DNA from: Streptomyces corallincola
GTDB lineage: Bacteria; Actinomycetota; Actinomycetes; Streptomycetales; Streptomycetaceae
Assembly (NCBI RefSeq): GCF_019104725.1
Contig: NZ_JAHRXF010000003.1
Coordinates: forward strand, 124,001 to 188,000
Direction of reading: 5' to 3'
DNA: 64,000 bases
Positions 30,638 through 39,900 of the stretch are shown piece by piece. The notes under the pieces are model-generated. The model was not told the origin of the DNA, did not search any database, and saw only the letters and a program-made list of their open reading frames with translations. The position numbers and the translations under genes are program-made. Numbering within the stretch: position 1 is the stretch's first letter; each line of letters begins with the position of its first letter.

Positions 30638-30811
30638 GTGGCTGTTCCGAAGCGGAAGATGTCGCGCAGCAACACGCGCCACCGCCGGTCGCAGTGGAAG
30701 GCTGCGGTCCCCACCCTGGTTGCGTGCGAGCGCTGCCACGAGCCCAAGCTGCAGCACATCGCGTGCCCGTCTTGCGGCACCTACAACAAGCGCCAGGTCC
30801 TCGAAGTCTGA
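30638..30811 (+). CDS. rpmF: 50S ribosomal protein L32
   Basis: 57 residues from a GTG at 30638: [20 protein letters not shown] at the start, then a zinc ribbon with CERC and CPSC. It follows the DUF177 gene by 2 bp and precedes rnc by 8 bp. AGCAGGAGAAG just upstream is the ribosome site. Confidence 0.97.
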   Translation: MAVPKRKMSRSNTRHRRSQWKAAVPTLVACERCHEPKLQHIACPSCGTYNKRQVLEV

Positions 30812-30819
30812 GCGGGCTG

Positions 30820-31632
30820 GTGAGAGGCACTGTGTCCACGGCAAAGAAGAACTCCACCCGCGCGAGCGGGCCGACGGACAGCACGGCCTCGTCCCACACG
30901 CTTCTGGAAGGGCGGCTCGGCTACACGCTCGAGTCCGCCCTTCTGGTGCGTGCGCTGACCCACCGTTCCTACGCGTACGAGAACGGCGGTCTGCCGACGA
31001 ACGAGCGGCTGGAGTTCCTCGGGGACTCCGTGCTCGGCCTCGTCGTCACGGACACGCTGTACCGCACCCACCCCGACCTGCCCGAGGGCCAACTGGCCAA
31101 GCTGCGGGCCGCGGTGGTCAACTCGCGTGCGCTGGCGGAGGTGGGCCGCGGCCTCGACCTCGGCGCCTTCATCCGGCTCGGCCGGGGTGAAGAAGGCACG
31201 GGCGGCCGGGACAAGGCGTCCATTCTCGCCGACACCCTCGAAGCGGTGATCGGCGCCGTCTATCTCGACCAGGGCCTCGACGCGGCGTCCGAGCTGGTGC
31301 ACCGGCTCTTCGACCCGCTGATCGAGAAGTCCTCCAACCTCGGTGCCGGCCTGGACTGGAAGACCAGCCTCCAGGAACTCACCGCGATCGAGGGACTCGG
31401 CGTGCCCGAGTACCTGGTCACGGAGACCGGACCCGACCACGAGAAGACCTTCACCGCTGCCGCCCGCGTCGGAGGCGTCTCGTACGGCACCGGCACCGGC
31501 CGCAGCAAGAAGGAGGCGGAGCAGCAGGCCGCCGAGTCCGCCTGGCGGGCCATCCGGGCCGCGGCGGACGAGCGCGCCAAGGCGGCGGCCGAGGCCGTCA
31601 CCACGGACGACACGTCGTCCGCGCCCGCCTGA
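30820..31632 (+). CDS. rnc: Ribonuclease III (AbsB)
   Basis: 270-residue double-strand-specific endoribonuclease for rRNA and mRNA processing; in S. coelicolor it is AbsB, a global regulator of antibiotic production that also cuts its own transcript. Catalytic signature [14 protein letters not shown] near 63-76, [18 protein letters not shown] with the second acidic metal ligands, and a C-terminal dsRNA-binding domain ([10 protein letters not shown] ... [17 protein letters not shown]). The GTG at 30820 matches the homologue start VRGTVS; GTG 30832, 4 nt after GAGAGG, is a real alternative. An 18-bp imperfect stem follows the stop. Confidence 0.96.
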   Translation: MRGTVSTAKKNSTRASGPTDSTASSHTLLEGRLGYTLESALLVRALTHRSYAYENGGLPTNERLEFLGDSVLGLVVTDTLYRTHPDLPEGQLAKLRAAVVNSRALAEVGRGLDLGAFIRLGRGEEGTGGRDKASILADTLEAVIGAVYLDQGLDAASELVHRLFDPLIEKSSNLGAGLDWKTSLQELTAIEGLGVPEYLVTETGPDHEKTFTAAARVGGVSYGTGTGRSKKEAEQQAAESAWRAIRAAADERAKAAAEAVTTDDTSSAPA

Positions 31633-31648
31633 CGAACAGCAGCACCCG

Positions 31649-31690
31649 CCGAGCGTCCGCCCCGAGCACCCACTCGGAGCGGGCGCTCGG
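31649..31690 (+). terminator. Long imperfect hairpin between rnc and mutM
   Basis: 18-nt arms CCGAGCGTCCGCCCCGAG / CTCGGAGCGGGCGCTCGG with a 6-nt loop; 16 Watson-Crick pairs, one G-U and one mismatch. It could terminate or attenuate transcription after rnc, or be an RNase III substrate. Confidence 0.6.
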
Positions 31691-31735
31691 AGTCGTCCAC
31701 CGCCGAGTCGGCGGCCACCGTCACAGGGGGTTCCC

Positions 31736-32596
31736 GTGCCCGAGTTGCCCGAGGTCGAGGTCGTACGGCGCGGTCTGGAGCGGTGGGTCGCCCATCGCAC
31801 CGTCGCCGAGGTGGAGGTGCTGCACCCGCGCGCCGTCCGCCGCCATGTCGCCGGTGCCGACGACTTCGCGCACCGCCTCAAGGGCCACCACATCGGTACG
31901 CCCAGCAGGCGCGGCAAGTATCTGTGGCTGCCGCTGGAGGAGACCAACCAGTCCGTCCTCGCCCACCTCGGGATGAGCGGGCAGCTGCTGGTCCAGCCGC
32001 ACGAGAGTGCCGACGAGAAGCATCTGCGGGTGCGGGTCCGGTTCGCGGACTCCCTCGGCACCGAACTGCGGTTCGTGGACCAGCGGACCTTCGGCGGGCT
32101 GTCCCTGCACGACAACACCGAGGGCGGACTGCCCGACGTCATCGCGCACATCGCCCGCGACCCGCTCGACCCGCTGTTCGACGACGAGGCGTTCCATACG
32201 GCGCTGCGCCGCAAACGGACCACGATCAAGCGGGCGCTGCTCGACCAGTCGCTGATCAGCGGGGTCGGCAACATCTACGCCGACGAGGCGCTGTGGCGCA
32301 CCCGGCTGCACTTCGAGCGTCCCACCGGCACCTTCACCCGCCCGCTCACCGCCGAACTCCTCGGCCACGTACGGGACGTGATGAACGCGGCGCTCTCGGT
32401 CGGCGGCACCAGCTTCGACAGCCTCTACGTCAACGTCAACGGCGAGTCCGGCTACTTCGACCGCTCCCTCGACGCGTACGGCCGCGAGGGTCTGCCCTGC
32501 CGCCGCTGCGGTACGCCGATGCGGCGCAGCCCGTGGATGAACCGCTCCAGCTACTTCTGCCCGAAGTGTCAGCGGGCGCCGCGCTCCGCGTCGTAA
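31736..32596 (+). CDS. mutM: Formamidopyrimidine-DNA glycosylase
   Basis: 286-residue bifunctional base-excision repair glycosylase/AP lyase for 8-oxoguanine. The processed N-terminal proline and glutamate are P2 and E3 ([14 protein letters not shown]). The conserved lysine is in RRGKYLWL; the helix-two-turn-helix has [16 protein letters not shown]; the C-terminal zinc finger has CRRC and CPKC near 254-276. The GTG at 31736 has GGGGG 5 nt upstream. The last 28 bp overlap the convergent HxlR-type gene. Confidence 0.96.
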   Translation: MPELPEVEVVRRGLERWVAHRTVAEVEVLHPRAVRRHVAGADDFAHRLKGHHIGTPSRRGKYLWLPLEETNQSVLAHLGMSGQLLVQPHESADEKHLRVRVRFADSLGTELRFVDQRTFGGLSLHDNTEGGLPDVIAHIARDPLDPLFDDEAFHTALRRKRTTIKRALLDQSLISGVGNIYADEALWRTRLHFERPTGTFTRPLTAELLGHVRDVMNAALSVGGTSFDSLYVNVNGESGYFDRSLDAYGREGLPCRRCGTPMRRSPWMNRSSYFCPKCQRAPRSAS

Positions 32597-33003
32597 CGCG
32601 CCCGCGCGTCCAGCACCTGCTCCATCGCGCCCTCCACACAGGTGATGAGGGCCAGCAGCCGCCCGGCGACGGCGCGGCCCAGCGGGGTGAGGTCGTAGTC
32701 CACGCGGGGCGGGTTGGTCGGCTGCGCCTCGCGGTGCACCAGCCCGTCCCGCTCCAGCGCCTGGAGCGTCTGGGAGAGCATCTTCTCGCTCACCCCGTCC
32801 ACCCGGCGGCGCAGCTCGTTGAAGCGCAGCGACCCCTCGGCCAGCGCCCCGATCGTCAGCCCGCCCCACCGCCCCGTCACATGCTCCAGCACCCCGCGCG
32901 AAGGACACGCACGGGCGAACACGTCGTACGCGAGGGCTTCGGTCGGGAACAGGTCGGCGTCCGCTGAGGAATCGCCGCCCGGTGAGGAGATACTGCCGGT
33001 CAT
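32569..33003 (-). CDS. HxlR-family transcriptional regulator
   Basis: 144-residue winged-helix regulator. The family signature is the redox-type N-terminal cysteine in [23 protein letters not shown], then the recognition helix [29 protein letters not shown] and the wing. HxlR proteins dimerise and often sense electrophiles or oxidants through that cysteine. It overlaps the convergent mutM gene by 28 bp at the 3' ends. Its own target is not obvious; the divergent side is a 302-bp gap leading into the atypical island. Confidence 0.9.
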   Translation of the reverse strand: MTGSISSPGGDSSADADLFPTEALAYDVFARACPSRGVLEHVTGRWGGLTIGALAEGSLRFNELRRRVDGVSEKMLSQTLQALERDGLVHREAQPTNPPRVDYDLTPLGRAVAGRLLALITCVEGAMEQVLDARARYDAERGAR

Positions 33004-33305
33004 ACCGTAAGCCTACGCGCGGACAGCGCTTACTGGGAGTTTGCGCTGCCCCGCGGTGAGCGGCGGGATGTGCGGAGAGGGCGCCGAGGGGTCGCGGGGG
33101 TGCTCAGTAGCGGAAGAAGTGGTGGGACGGGTCTTTGACCTGCGGCCACGTAATCGATCACTGCACCGACCTGCGACTTAGCTGTCGGTGGTTGTCAGCG
33201 TTGGTCGTCGTAGAGCACCCTCCGACGGCCCGAGGATGGCCCGGCTGTGGGCTCCGAATCGCTCGTTTGGCATCCGAGATGACAGGAAGGCTCTAGTCTG
33301 CGCGC
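33004..33305. other. Intergenic DNA at the left edge of the atypical island
   Basis: No convincing gene. Base composition drops from about position 33110 onward. At the right end TAGTCT (33294-33299) lies 6 nt before the next ATG and is a good -10 element for a leaderless transcript. The rest shows no repeat or homology I can name. Confidence 0.4.
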
Positions 33306-33752
33306 ATGAAATTGTCCGAGGTTACCCCGATCGCGGTCGGCTTCCTGGCTTTCGCTGGAGTTCTTTGGCAGGGGCGACGACCCCGTTTCGATGGTCGGGA
33401 CCGCCTGAAGAAGGATCTCGATTTGCTTGAGGCGATACCTGACGATCTCCCGATAAAGGACGCCTACAAGCAGCACATCTCAGACTCGTTCGAGGCCCTC
33501 ATTCGTGACGAGGACAGGAGAAGTCGAGACCCTCGCGGAGTAGTCCTAGGCATCCTCCTCATGGTCGTCGGAGGATGGCTGACTTGGGTTGGCTTCGACC
33601 AGGGCGGAGGCTGGTGGCACTTTCTCACGGCCTTCGGAGTCCTTCTTTTCTTGATCGCCGCATTTGGCACCGTGGAGGATTCGACGAAGCGTCAACGTGA
33701 TGAGAGAGGACATGTCATCCGTCGCACTGCGGCTGATGAGGATCAGTCATGA
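33306..33752 (+). CDS. Putative small membrane protein of foreign origin
   Basis: 148 residues from an ATG, not recognised. Three hydrophobic segments: about 7-22 (TPIAVGFLAFAGVLWQ), 78-98 (GVVLGILLMVVGGWLTWVGF) and 102-121 (WWHFLTAFGVLLFLIAAFG), with charged cytoplasmic-type loops between (RRPRFDGRDRLKKDLDLLE, DEDRRSRD). Codon use is unlike its neighbours: ata, aga, agt, gat, ctt, cta and gtt codons are common. No Shine-Dalgarno, but TAGTCT lies 6 nt upstream. It stands alone in a low-GC island and was probably acquired horizontally. Function unknown. Confidence 0.65.
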   Translation: MKLSEVTPIAVGFLAFAGVLWQGRRPRFDGRDRLKKDLDLLEAIPDDLPIKDAYKQHISDSFEALIRDEDRRSRDPRGVVLGILLMVVGGWLTWVGFDQGGGWWHFLTAFGVLLFLIAAFGTVEDSTKRQRDERGHVIRRTAADEDQS

Positions 33753-33802
33753 CTTGCCTAGCCTTAGCGTCAAGGTCGGCGGAGCGGCTTTGGGCTGGAG
33801 CT

Positions 33803-33912
33803 GCTTTGGGGGAGTGATCATGACCCCCAAAGCTTCCGGCGCATCGGGCAGTCTGTGGACCTGCCCGTTAAAGCACGACGTTGGGGCCATGATCTTCGAG
33901 GCTCCCCCCAAA
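33803..33912. repeat. Nested inverted repeats in the atypical island
   Basis: A perfect hairpin GCTTTGGGGG (33803-33812) / CCCCCAAAGC (33824-33833) lies inside a larger inverted pair: 33805-33827 is roughly the reverse complement of 33883-33912 (shared GGGG-CATGATC and CTCCCCC-AAA). Between them GGGCAG/CTGCCC forms a third small stem. This could be the end structure of a lost mobile element or a structured RNA. Confidence 0.45.
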
Positions 33913-34079
33913 GTGGCTGCCTAAAGCGGTGGAGCCGACCGCCCCAGTCACGACGTGTTCTGATCCCATGCTGCTGGCCAGCCCTCACGAGGGCACGCGT
34001 CGGCGCAGCGTGCGGAGCGGGCCGAAGGCAGGAGCGCAGTCGGGGCTTGACGGGGTAGTGAAACCCGTAACGCGGGCCG

Positions 34080-34391
34080 CTATACGGAGCGCTGGAAGAG
34101 GGCCCCGGACTGGCGGTGTTCGAGGTCCACGACGCGTACGAGGGTGTAGCCCTGGCGCTCGTAGTAGCGGAGCAGCCTGGGGTTGTTCGTCCAGGCATCC
34201 AGGCGCAGCCGTGACTTGCCGGTCTTCGCGGCCTGCTCCGATGCCCAGTTGAGCATGAAGCCTCCCAGTCCACGCATCGGGCGCTTCCGGCTCGCGGCCA
34301 TACGGTGGACGTACAAGGCCGCCTGAGGATCGTCCTCCGCTGCCCAGAACTCGGGGTGAGCGTTCTCGTCCACGGTGATGGCCCCGACCGC
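34080..34391 (-). pseudogene. GNAT acetyltransferase remnant, N-terminus missing
   Basis: The reading frame encodes the C-terminal GNAT half: ALYVHRMAASRKRPMRGLGG (strand and acetyl-CoA loop; full-length relatives read VHRLAV..xxRGxG), FMLNWASEQAAKTGKSRLRLD, and NNPRLLRYYERQGYTLVRV. The homologous frame extends leftward in coding sense to AVGAITVDENAHPEFW but meets TAG at 34394-34392, and no N-terminal half follows. A GTG at 34373 could give a 97-residue product without the first part of the fold. It is most likely a decaying gene. It lies at the right edge of the island, 41 bp from the CAP-protein gene. Confidence 0.7.
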
Positions 34392-34432
34392 CTAGCCCTC
34401 AGTGAACGCCAGGCGCCTGATCTGCGGAAACC

Positions 34433-35605
34433 TCAGTAGCCGAAGTCCTGGGTCCACCAGGGGCCGCCGGGGCCGAAGTGGACGCCTACTCCTATGGTCT
34501 TGAAGTCGCAGTTGAGGATGTTGGCGCGGTGGCCGGGGCTGGCCATCCAGGCGGCGACCACGGCGGCGGCGTCGGACTGGCCGCGGGCTATGTTCTCGCC
34601 GCCGAGGCCGGTGATGCCCGCGCGGGCGGCGCGGTCCCAGGGGGTGCGGCCGTCGGGGTCGGTGTGGTCGAAGAAGTCGCGGGCGGCCATGTCGGTGCTG
34701 AAGTCCTCGGCGAGCTTGGTCAGCGAGGAGTTCGAGGCCAGCGGGGTGCAGCCGACCTTCGCCCGCTCGGCGTTGACCAGCTGGACGACCTCCGTCTCGG
34801 CCGCCTCGGCGGCGGTGAGGTCCACCGGCGCGGACGCCGAGGCGGACGCGGACACCGGGGGCCTGGCCGCGCTGCCGGTGCCGGTGCCCGTCGCCGGGGT
34901 CGAGGGCTTCGGCTTGGTCGCCGGGGCCTTCGTCGCGGGCGTCTTCGACGGGGTGTCCGCCGGGGTCGGGGAGTCCGGCGCCGAGGCGGAGGCGGAGGCG
35001 GAGGTGGAGGGGGACGGGGTCGCCGTACCGGACGGCGCCGAACCCTTGCCCCGGGCCGCGCCCGGGGCCTCGGTACCCGGTGCCGGGGAGCCCGGTGCCG
35101 CACCCGAGGTGCCGCCCTGCTCGGCGGCCGAGTTGCCGGGGACGGGGACACCGGCCGCCTGCGCGGGGCCGCCGCTCGCGGAGTGGCCGCCGCCCAGCCG
35201 GTAGTTCTGCAGCCCCGGCACCGCACCGGCGGCCACCGCCGCCGTACCGAGCACGGCGACGGCGGAGACGCCGACGAGGCCCTTGCGCACCGGGCTCGCG
35301 GGCTTCCTGCGGCGCCGGCCGCCCTGCGCGGGACCACCGTGCGCGGCAGTGCTCGGTGCGGGGCCGTCGCCGAAGTCGTCCTCCGGCGGGAAACCGCCCG
35401 GCTCGTCGTCCGCGTACAGATAGGCCGTGCTCCGCGCGGTGGTCTCGGAGTACGCCTCCGGGTTCAGGTAGGGCGCGATGCCCCTCCGCGTACCGGCCGC
35501 GAACGAGTCCTGCGGGTCCCGCGCGCCCGGAGCCGCGCCGTACCCGGCGTCGGAGGTCCGGCCCGTGGCGGCGCGGCCGGCGTCGGAGCGTCGGTGGCGT
35601 CCCAT
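34433..35605 (-). CDS. Membrane-anchored or secreted CAP (SCP/PR1) domain protein
   Basis: 390 residues from an ATG at 35605 (MGRHRRSDAGRAATG), preceded by AAGGGC. About 105 cytoplasmic, low-complexity residues precede a Lys/Arg cluster (GGRRRRKPASPVRKG) and one hydrophobic helix, GLVGVSAVAVLGTAAVAAGA, acting as a signal anchor. A long Ser/Ala/Pro/Thr linker (SASASASAPDSPTPADTPSK and similar) leads to a C-terminal CAP domain of about 120 residues: VVQLVNAERAKVGC, FFDHTDPDGRTPWDR, GENIARG, WMASPGHRANILNCDFKTIGVGV. YkwD-type CAP proteins are common in sporulating bacteria; the activity is unknown. Confidence 0.9.
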   Translation of the reverse strand: MGRHRRSDAGRAATGRTSDAGYGAAPGARDPQDSFAAGTRRGIAPYLNPEAYSETTARSTAYLYADDEPGGFPPEDDFGDGPAPSTAAHGGPAQGGRRRRKPASPVRKGLVGVSAVAVLGTAAVAAGAVPGLQNYRLGGGHSASGGPAQAAGVPVPGNSAAEQGGTSGAAPGSPAPGTEAPGAARGKGSAPSGTATPSPSTSASASASAPDSPTPADTPSKTPATKAPATKPKPSTPATGTGTGSAARPPVSASASASAPVDLTAAEAAETEVVQLVNAERAKVGCTPLASNSSLTKLAEDFSTDMAARDFFDHTDPDGRTPWDRAARAGITGLGGENIARGQSDAAAVVAAWMASPGHRANILNCDFKTIGVGVHFGPGGPWWTQDFGY

Positions 35606-35789
35606 GCCCTTGCCCTCTTCCTCGTCTCGCGGCCACCCCGTGGGGACCGCGGTGGCGGTGACTCCCTCTGGACCGGGCCGACTCACTCGAACGAGCGAGT
35701 TTCATATGAGATTCATTGGATCGGGACGGTACCCCAAACCAGTGGGGCGGGACGTGTCCCGAGTGACATTGGCCGGTTAGGTTGCAGCC

Positions 35790-36071
35790 ATGAGCGAGGA
35801 CGTACGACTGGTGGCCTGGGTGCGCGGACATGTCCAGGGGGTGGGTTTCCGCTGGTTCACGCGGGCACGGGCGCTGGAGATCGGTGGCCTGAGTGGTTTT
35901 GCTCTCAATCTGGGCGACGGACGCGTCCAGGTCGTCGCCGAGGGGAGGCGCGAGGGCTGCGAAGGGCTGCTCGACTGGCTCCAGAGCGCCGACACGCCCG
36001 GCCGGGTCGAGGGAGTCACCGAGATCTGGGACACACCGCGCGGCGGCTACGACGGCTTCGCCATCCGCTGA
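35790..36071 (+). CDS. acyP: Acylphosphatase
   Basis: 93-residue enzyme that hydrolyses acyl phosphates. The catalytic arginine sits in the phosphate loop [13 protein letters not shown] and the asparagine in [16 protein letters not shown]. The length is standard. No Shine-Dalgarno precedes the ATG at 35790, while TAGGTT at 35778-35783 ends 6 nt before it, a typical leaderless promoter arrangement. It lies on the same strand as smc, as in other Streptomyces. Confidence 0.95.
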   Translation: MSEDVRLVAWVRGHVQGVGFRWFTRARALEIGGLSGFALNLGDGRVQVVAEGRREGCEGLLDWLQSADTPGRVEGVTEIWDTPRGGYDGFAIR

Positions 36072-36454
36072 TCCGGCGCCCGGACCCGGCCCGCGCGGGG
36101 CCGCCCGCGCCGTGCCGGGCGGCTGCCGGGGACGGAAAGCGGCAGGTGGTTGCCAAGACGGGCGCCGCGTGGCAGGCTTCCCGTCCCCTGACGACCACCG
36201 CACCCGAGGGCCCCGCACAGGACGCGCCGCCGCAGCAGGCGGATCGCGCGCACCGGGTTCGCCCGCCGATACCGGGTGTGATCGTGTTGACCGTCAAACT
36301 TTTTGGTGAGACGCTGAAAGTCCCCCGCGCACCTCAGCTGTTTGGCATGTAGGAACGCAGAGCAACCCTCGGCGGGTGCCAGGCACAGCGGGTGCGACAT
36401 CCCTCACGACCCACACCGATTCGGTCGGTCACTCAGTGTGGAGGACCATCCATC
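36072..36454. other. Intergenic region before the small coiled-coil gene
   Basis: 383 bp without a gene. TTGACCGTCAA at 36287-36297 is a perfect 5+5 dyad and includes a consensus-like -35 TTGACC, but no clear -10 lies at the right distance. GGAGG at 36440-36444 is the ribosome site of the next gene. Confidence 0.4.
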
Positions 36455-36658
36455 ATGGCAAAGGCGCTTCTCGGTTACGTCGGCGGCTCCGACCCTCGAC
36501 TCCTCGCCGAGATGCGACGGTTGCAGCAGCGTGTCCAGGACCTGGAGTCCGAGCTCGGACGTATCCAGGCGGAGAACGACGCGCTGACGGCTGTCGCCTC
36601 TCAGGACAGGATCATGGAGAGCATCGACGCGCACCAGGCGGAGCCTGCGCTCACCTGA
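36455..36658 (+). CDS. Small coiled-coil protein upstream of smc
   Basis: 67 residues: MAKALLGYVGGSDPRLLAEM then a single heptad helix, RRLQQRVQDLESELGRIQAEN, and a short polar tail. No cysteine, signal or membrane segment. The ATG at 36455 has GGAGG 10 nt upstream. It is conserved at this position in Streptomyces as far as I recall, but its function is unknown. The position before smc suggests, but does not show, a chromosome-related role. Confidence 0.82.
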   Translation: MAKALLGYVGGSDPRLLAEMRRLQQRVQDLESELGRIQAENDALTAVASQDRIMESIDAHQAEPALT

Positions 36659-36945
36659 CCGTTGCCCGCTGCACGACAGCAACAACGGCGGTCGGGAAGG
36701 CCACAACAACCGCACCGTCACAGGACAGCCGTGAACCGGCTGCCGGAAACCGCAAGGGACGCCTCGGCGTCCCTTCTTTCCTTCTCCCGTCCCACCAGGT
36801 CCCCCGGACCCCCGCTCCGTCCCCGCGCCCCGCTGCTCTTCCCCCGTTCTTGACCTCTGGTCTGCCCGGCGGCCTCCTGGGCGAAACCGTGGGGTCCCGA
36901 GTGTTCACGGGGTGAGACGACGGGCGCCGGGTAAAGTCCGAAGAC

Positions 36946-39900
36946 GTGCACCTCAAGGCCCTGACCCTCCGCGGCTTCAAGTCGTTCGCCTCCGCGACCA
37001 CGCTCCGCTTCGAGCCCGGCATCACCTGCGTGGTCGGACCGAACGGCTCGGGCAAGTCCAACGTGGTGGACGCGCTCAGCTGGGTCATGGGCGAGCAGGG
37101 CGCCAAGTCGCTGCGCGGCGGCAAGATGGAGGACGTCATCTTCGCCGGGACCACCGGCCGCCCCCCACTGGGCCGCGCCGAGGTGTCCCTCACCATCGAC
37201 AACTCCGACGGCGCCCTGCCCATCGAGTACGCCGAGGTCACCATCACGCGGATCATGTTCCGCAACGGCGGCAGCGAGTACCAGATCAACGGCGAGACCT
37301 GCCGCCTCCTCGACATCCAGGACCTGCTGTCCGACTCAGGCATCGGCCGCGAGATGCACGTCATCGTCGGACAGGGCCAGCTCGACTCCGTACTGCACGC
37401 CGACCCGATGGGCCGCCGGGCGTTCATCGAGGAGGCCGCGGGCGTCCTCAAGCACCGCAAGCGCAAGGAGAAGGCGCTGCGGAAACTGGACGCGATGCGG
37501 GCCAACCTCGCCCGTGTGCAGGACCTCACCGACGAGCTCCGCCGCCAGCTCAAGCCGCTCGGCCGTCAGGCCGCCGTCGCCCGCCGCGCCGCCGTCATCC
37601 AGGCCGACCTGCGCGACGCCCGGCTGCGGCTCCTCGCCGACGACCTCGTACGACTGCGCCGGGCGCTGGACACCGAGGTCGCCGACGAGGCCGCGCTCAA
37701 GGAACGCAAGGAGGCCGCCGAGAGCGAACTGCGCCGGGCGCTCCAGCGGGAGAACGCCCTGGAGGACGAGGTGCGACGGCTCGCGCCGCGCCTCCAGCGC
37801 GCCCAGCAGACGTGGTACGAGCTGTCCCAGCTCGCCGAGCGGGTGCGCGGCACCGTGTCGCTGGCCGACGCACGGGTCACCTCCGCCACCTCCGCCCCGG
37901 CCGAGGAACGTCGCGGACGCGACCCGGAGGACCTGGAGCGGGAGGCCGCCCGCGTCCGCGAGCAGGAGGCCGAACTCGAAGCCGCGCTGGAGGCCGCGCA
38001 GCGCGCCCTGGACGACACCGTCGCCCACCGCGCCGAGCTGGAACGCGAACTCGCCACCGAGGAACGCCGGTTGAAGGACGCGGCGCGGGCCATCGCGGAC
38101 CGCCGCGAGGGGCTGGCCCGGCTCTCCGGGCAGGTCGGTGCGGCCCGCTCGCGCGCCGCCGCCGCCCAGTCCGAGATCGACCGGCTCGACGCCGCCCGCG
38201 ACGAGGCCGAGGAACGCGCCGCCGCCGCGCAGGAGGAGTACGAGACACTGCGCGCCGAGGTGGACGGGCTCGACGCCGACGACGCCGACCTCGGGGAGCG
38301 CCACGAAGCCGCGAAGCGGGCGCTCGCGGACGCCGAGACCGCGCTCGGCGCCGCCCGCGAGGCCGCCACCGCCGCCGAACGCAGCCGCGCCGCCACCCGC
38401 GCCCGGCACGAGGCGCTCGCGCTCGGCCTGCGCCGCAAGGACGGCACCGGCATACTGCTCGGCGCCCGCGACCGGCTCACCGGTGTCCTCGGCCCCGCCG
38501 CCGGGCTGCTCACCCTCGCCCCCGGCCACGAGGTAGCGCTCGCCGCCGCCTTCGGCGCCGCCGCCGACGCGGTCGCCGTCACCACCCCCGCGTCCGCCGC
38601 CGACGCCATCCGGCTGCTGCGCAAACAGGACGGCGGCCGGGCCGCGCTGCTGCTCGCCGGTGACGAGGGCACCCCCGGCCCCACCGTGGAACGCCCCGCC
38701 TCGCTGCCGGAGAGCGTCCCCTTCGCGGCCGACCTCGTCCGCGGCCCGGCGGAGCTGATGCCCGCCGTACGACGGCTGCTGCACGGGGTCGTGGTCGTCG
38801 CGGCGCTGGCCGACGCCGAGAGCCTGGTCCGCGCGCACCCCGGGCTGACCGCCGTCACCGCCGAGGGCGACCTGCTCGGCGCCCACTTCGCGCACGGCGG
38901 CTCGGCCGGTGCGCCCAGCCTGCTGGAAGTGCAGGCGTCCGTGGACGAGGCGGCGGCCGGGCTGGCCGACCTGGACGTGCGCTGTGCCGAGCTGGCCGAG
39001 GCGCAGCGGGCCGCCGCCGAGCGCCGTGCCGGGGCGGCCGTACTGGTGGAGGAGCTGGGGGAGCGGCGGCGCGCCGCCGACCGGGAGAAGTCGTCCGTGG
39101 CCCAGCGGCTCGGCGGGCTCGCCGGGCAGGCGCGCGGCGCGGCGGGGGAGGCCGAGCGGTCGGCCGCCGCCGCCTCCCGCGCCCGGGACGCACTGGAGAA
39201 GGCCGTCCTGGACGCCGAGGAACTGGCCGAACGGCTCGCCGTGGCCGAGGAGTCGCCGGTGGAGGAGGAGCCGGACACCGCCGCCCGCGACCGGCTCGCC
39301 GCCGACGGGGCCAACGCCCGGCAGACCGAGATGGAGGCCCGCCTCCAGGTCCGTACCCACGAGGAACGCGTCCGGGGGCTCGCCGGGCGGGCCGACGCGC
39401 TGGACCGGGGCGCCCGCGCCGAGCGGGAGGCCCGCGCACGCGCCGAGCAGCGCCGGGCCCGGCTGCTCCACGAGGCCCGGATCGCCGGGGCGGTCGCCGC
39501 CGGGGCCCGGCAGTTGCTGGCCCACGCCGAGGTGTCCCTGACCCGCGCCGAAGGCGAGCGGGTCGCCGCCGACGAGGCCAGGGCGGTGGGGGAGCGGGAG
39601 CTGACGGCGGCCCGCACCGCCGGGCGCGAGCTGAAGTCCGAGCTGGACAAGCTGACCGACTCGGTGCACCGGGGCGAGGTGCTGGGCGCCGAGAAGCGGA
39701 TGCGGATCGAGCAGCTGGAGACCCGCGCGCTGGAGGAGCTGGGCGTGGAGCCCGCCGGGCTGGTCGCGGAGTACGGGCCGGACCGGCCGGTGCCGCCCTC
39801 GCTGCCCGCCGAGGGCGAGGAACTCCCCGAGGACCCCGGGCACCCGCGCAACCAGCCCCGGCCCTTCGTCCGCGCCGAGCAGGAGAAGCGGCTGAAGGCG

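Noticed and set aside
33664..33924. 86-codon forward frame in the atypical island
   Set aside because: It overlaps the membrane-protein gene and runs through the hairpins, has no ribosome site and no repeatable pattern.
33818..34273. 151-codon reverse frame in the island
   Set aside because: It overlaps the GNAT remnant in another frame and is Arg/Ser/Pro-rich without domain signs.
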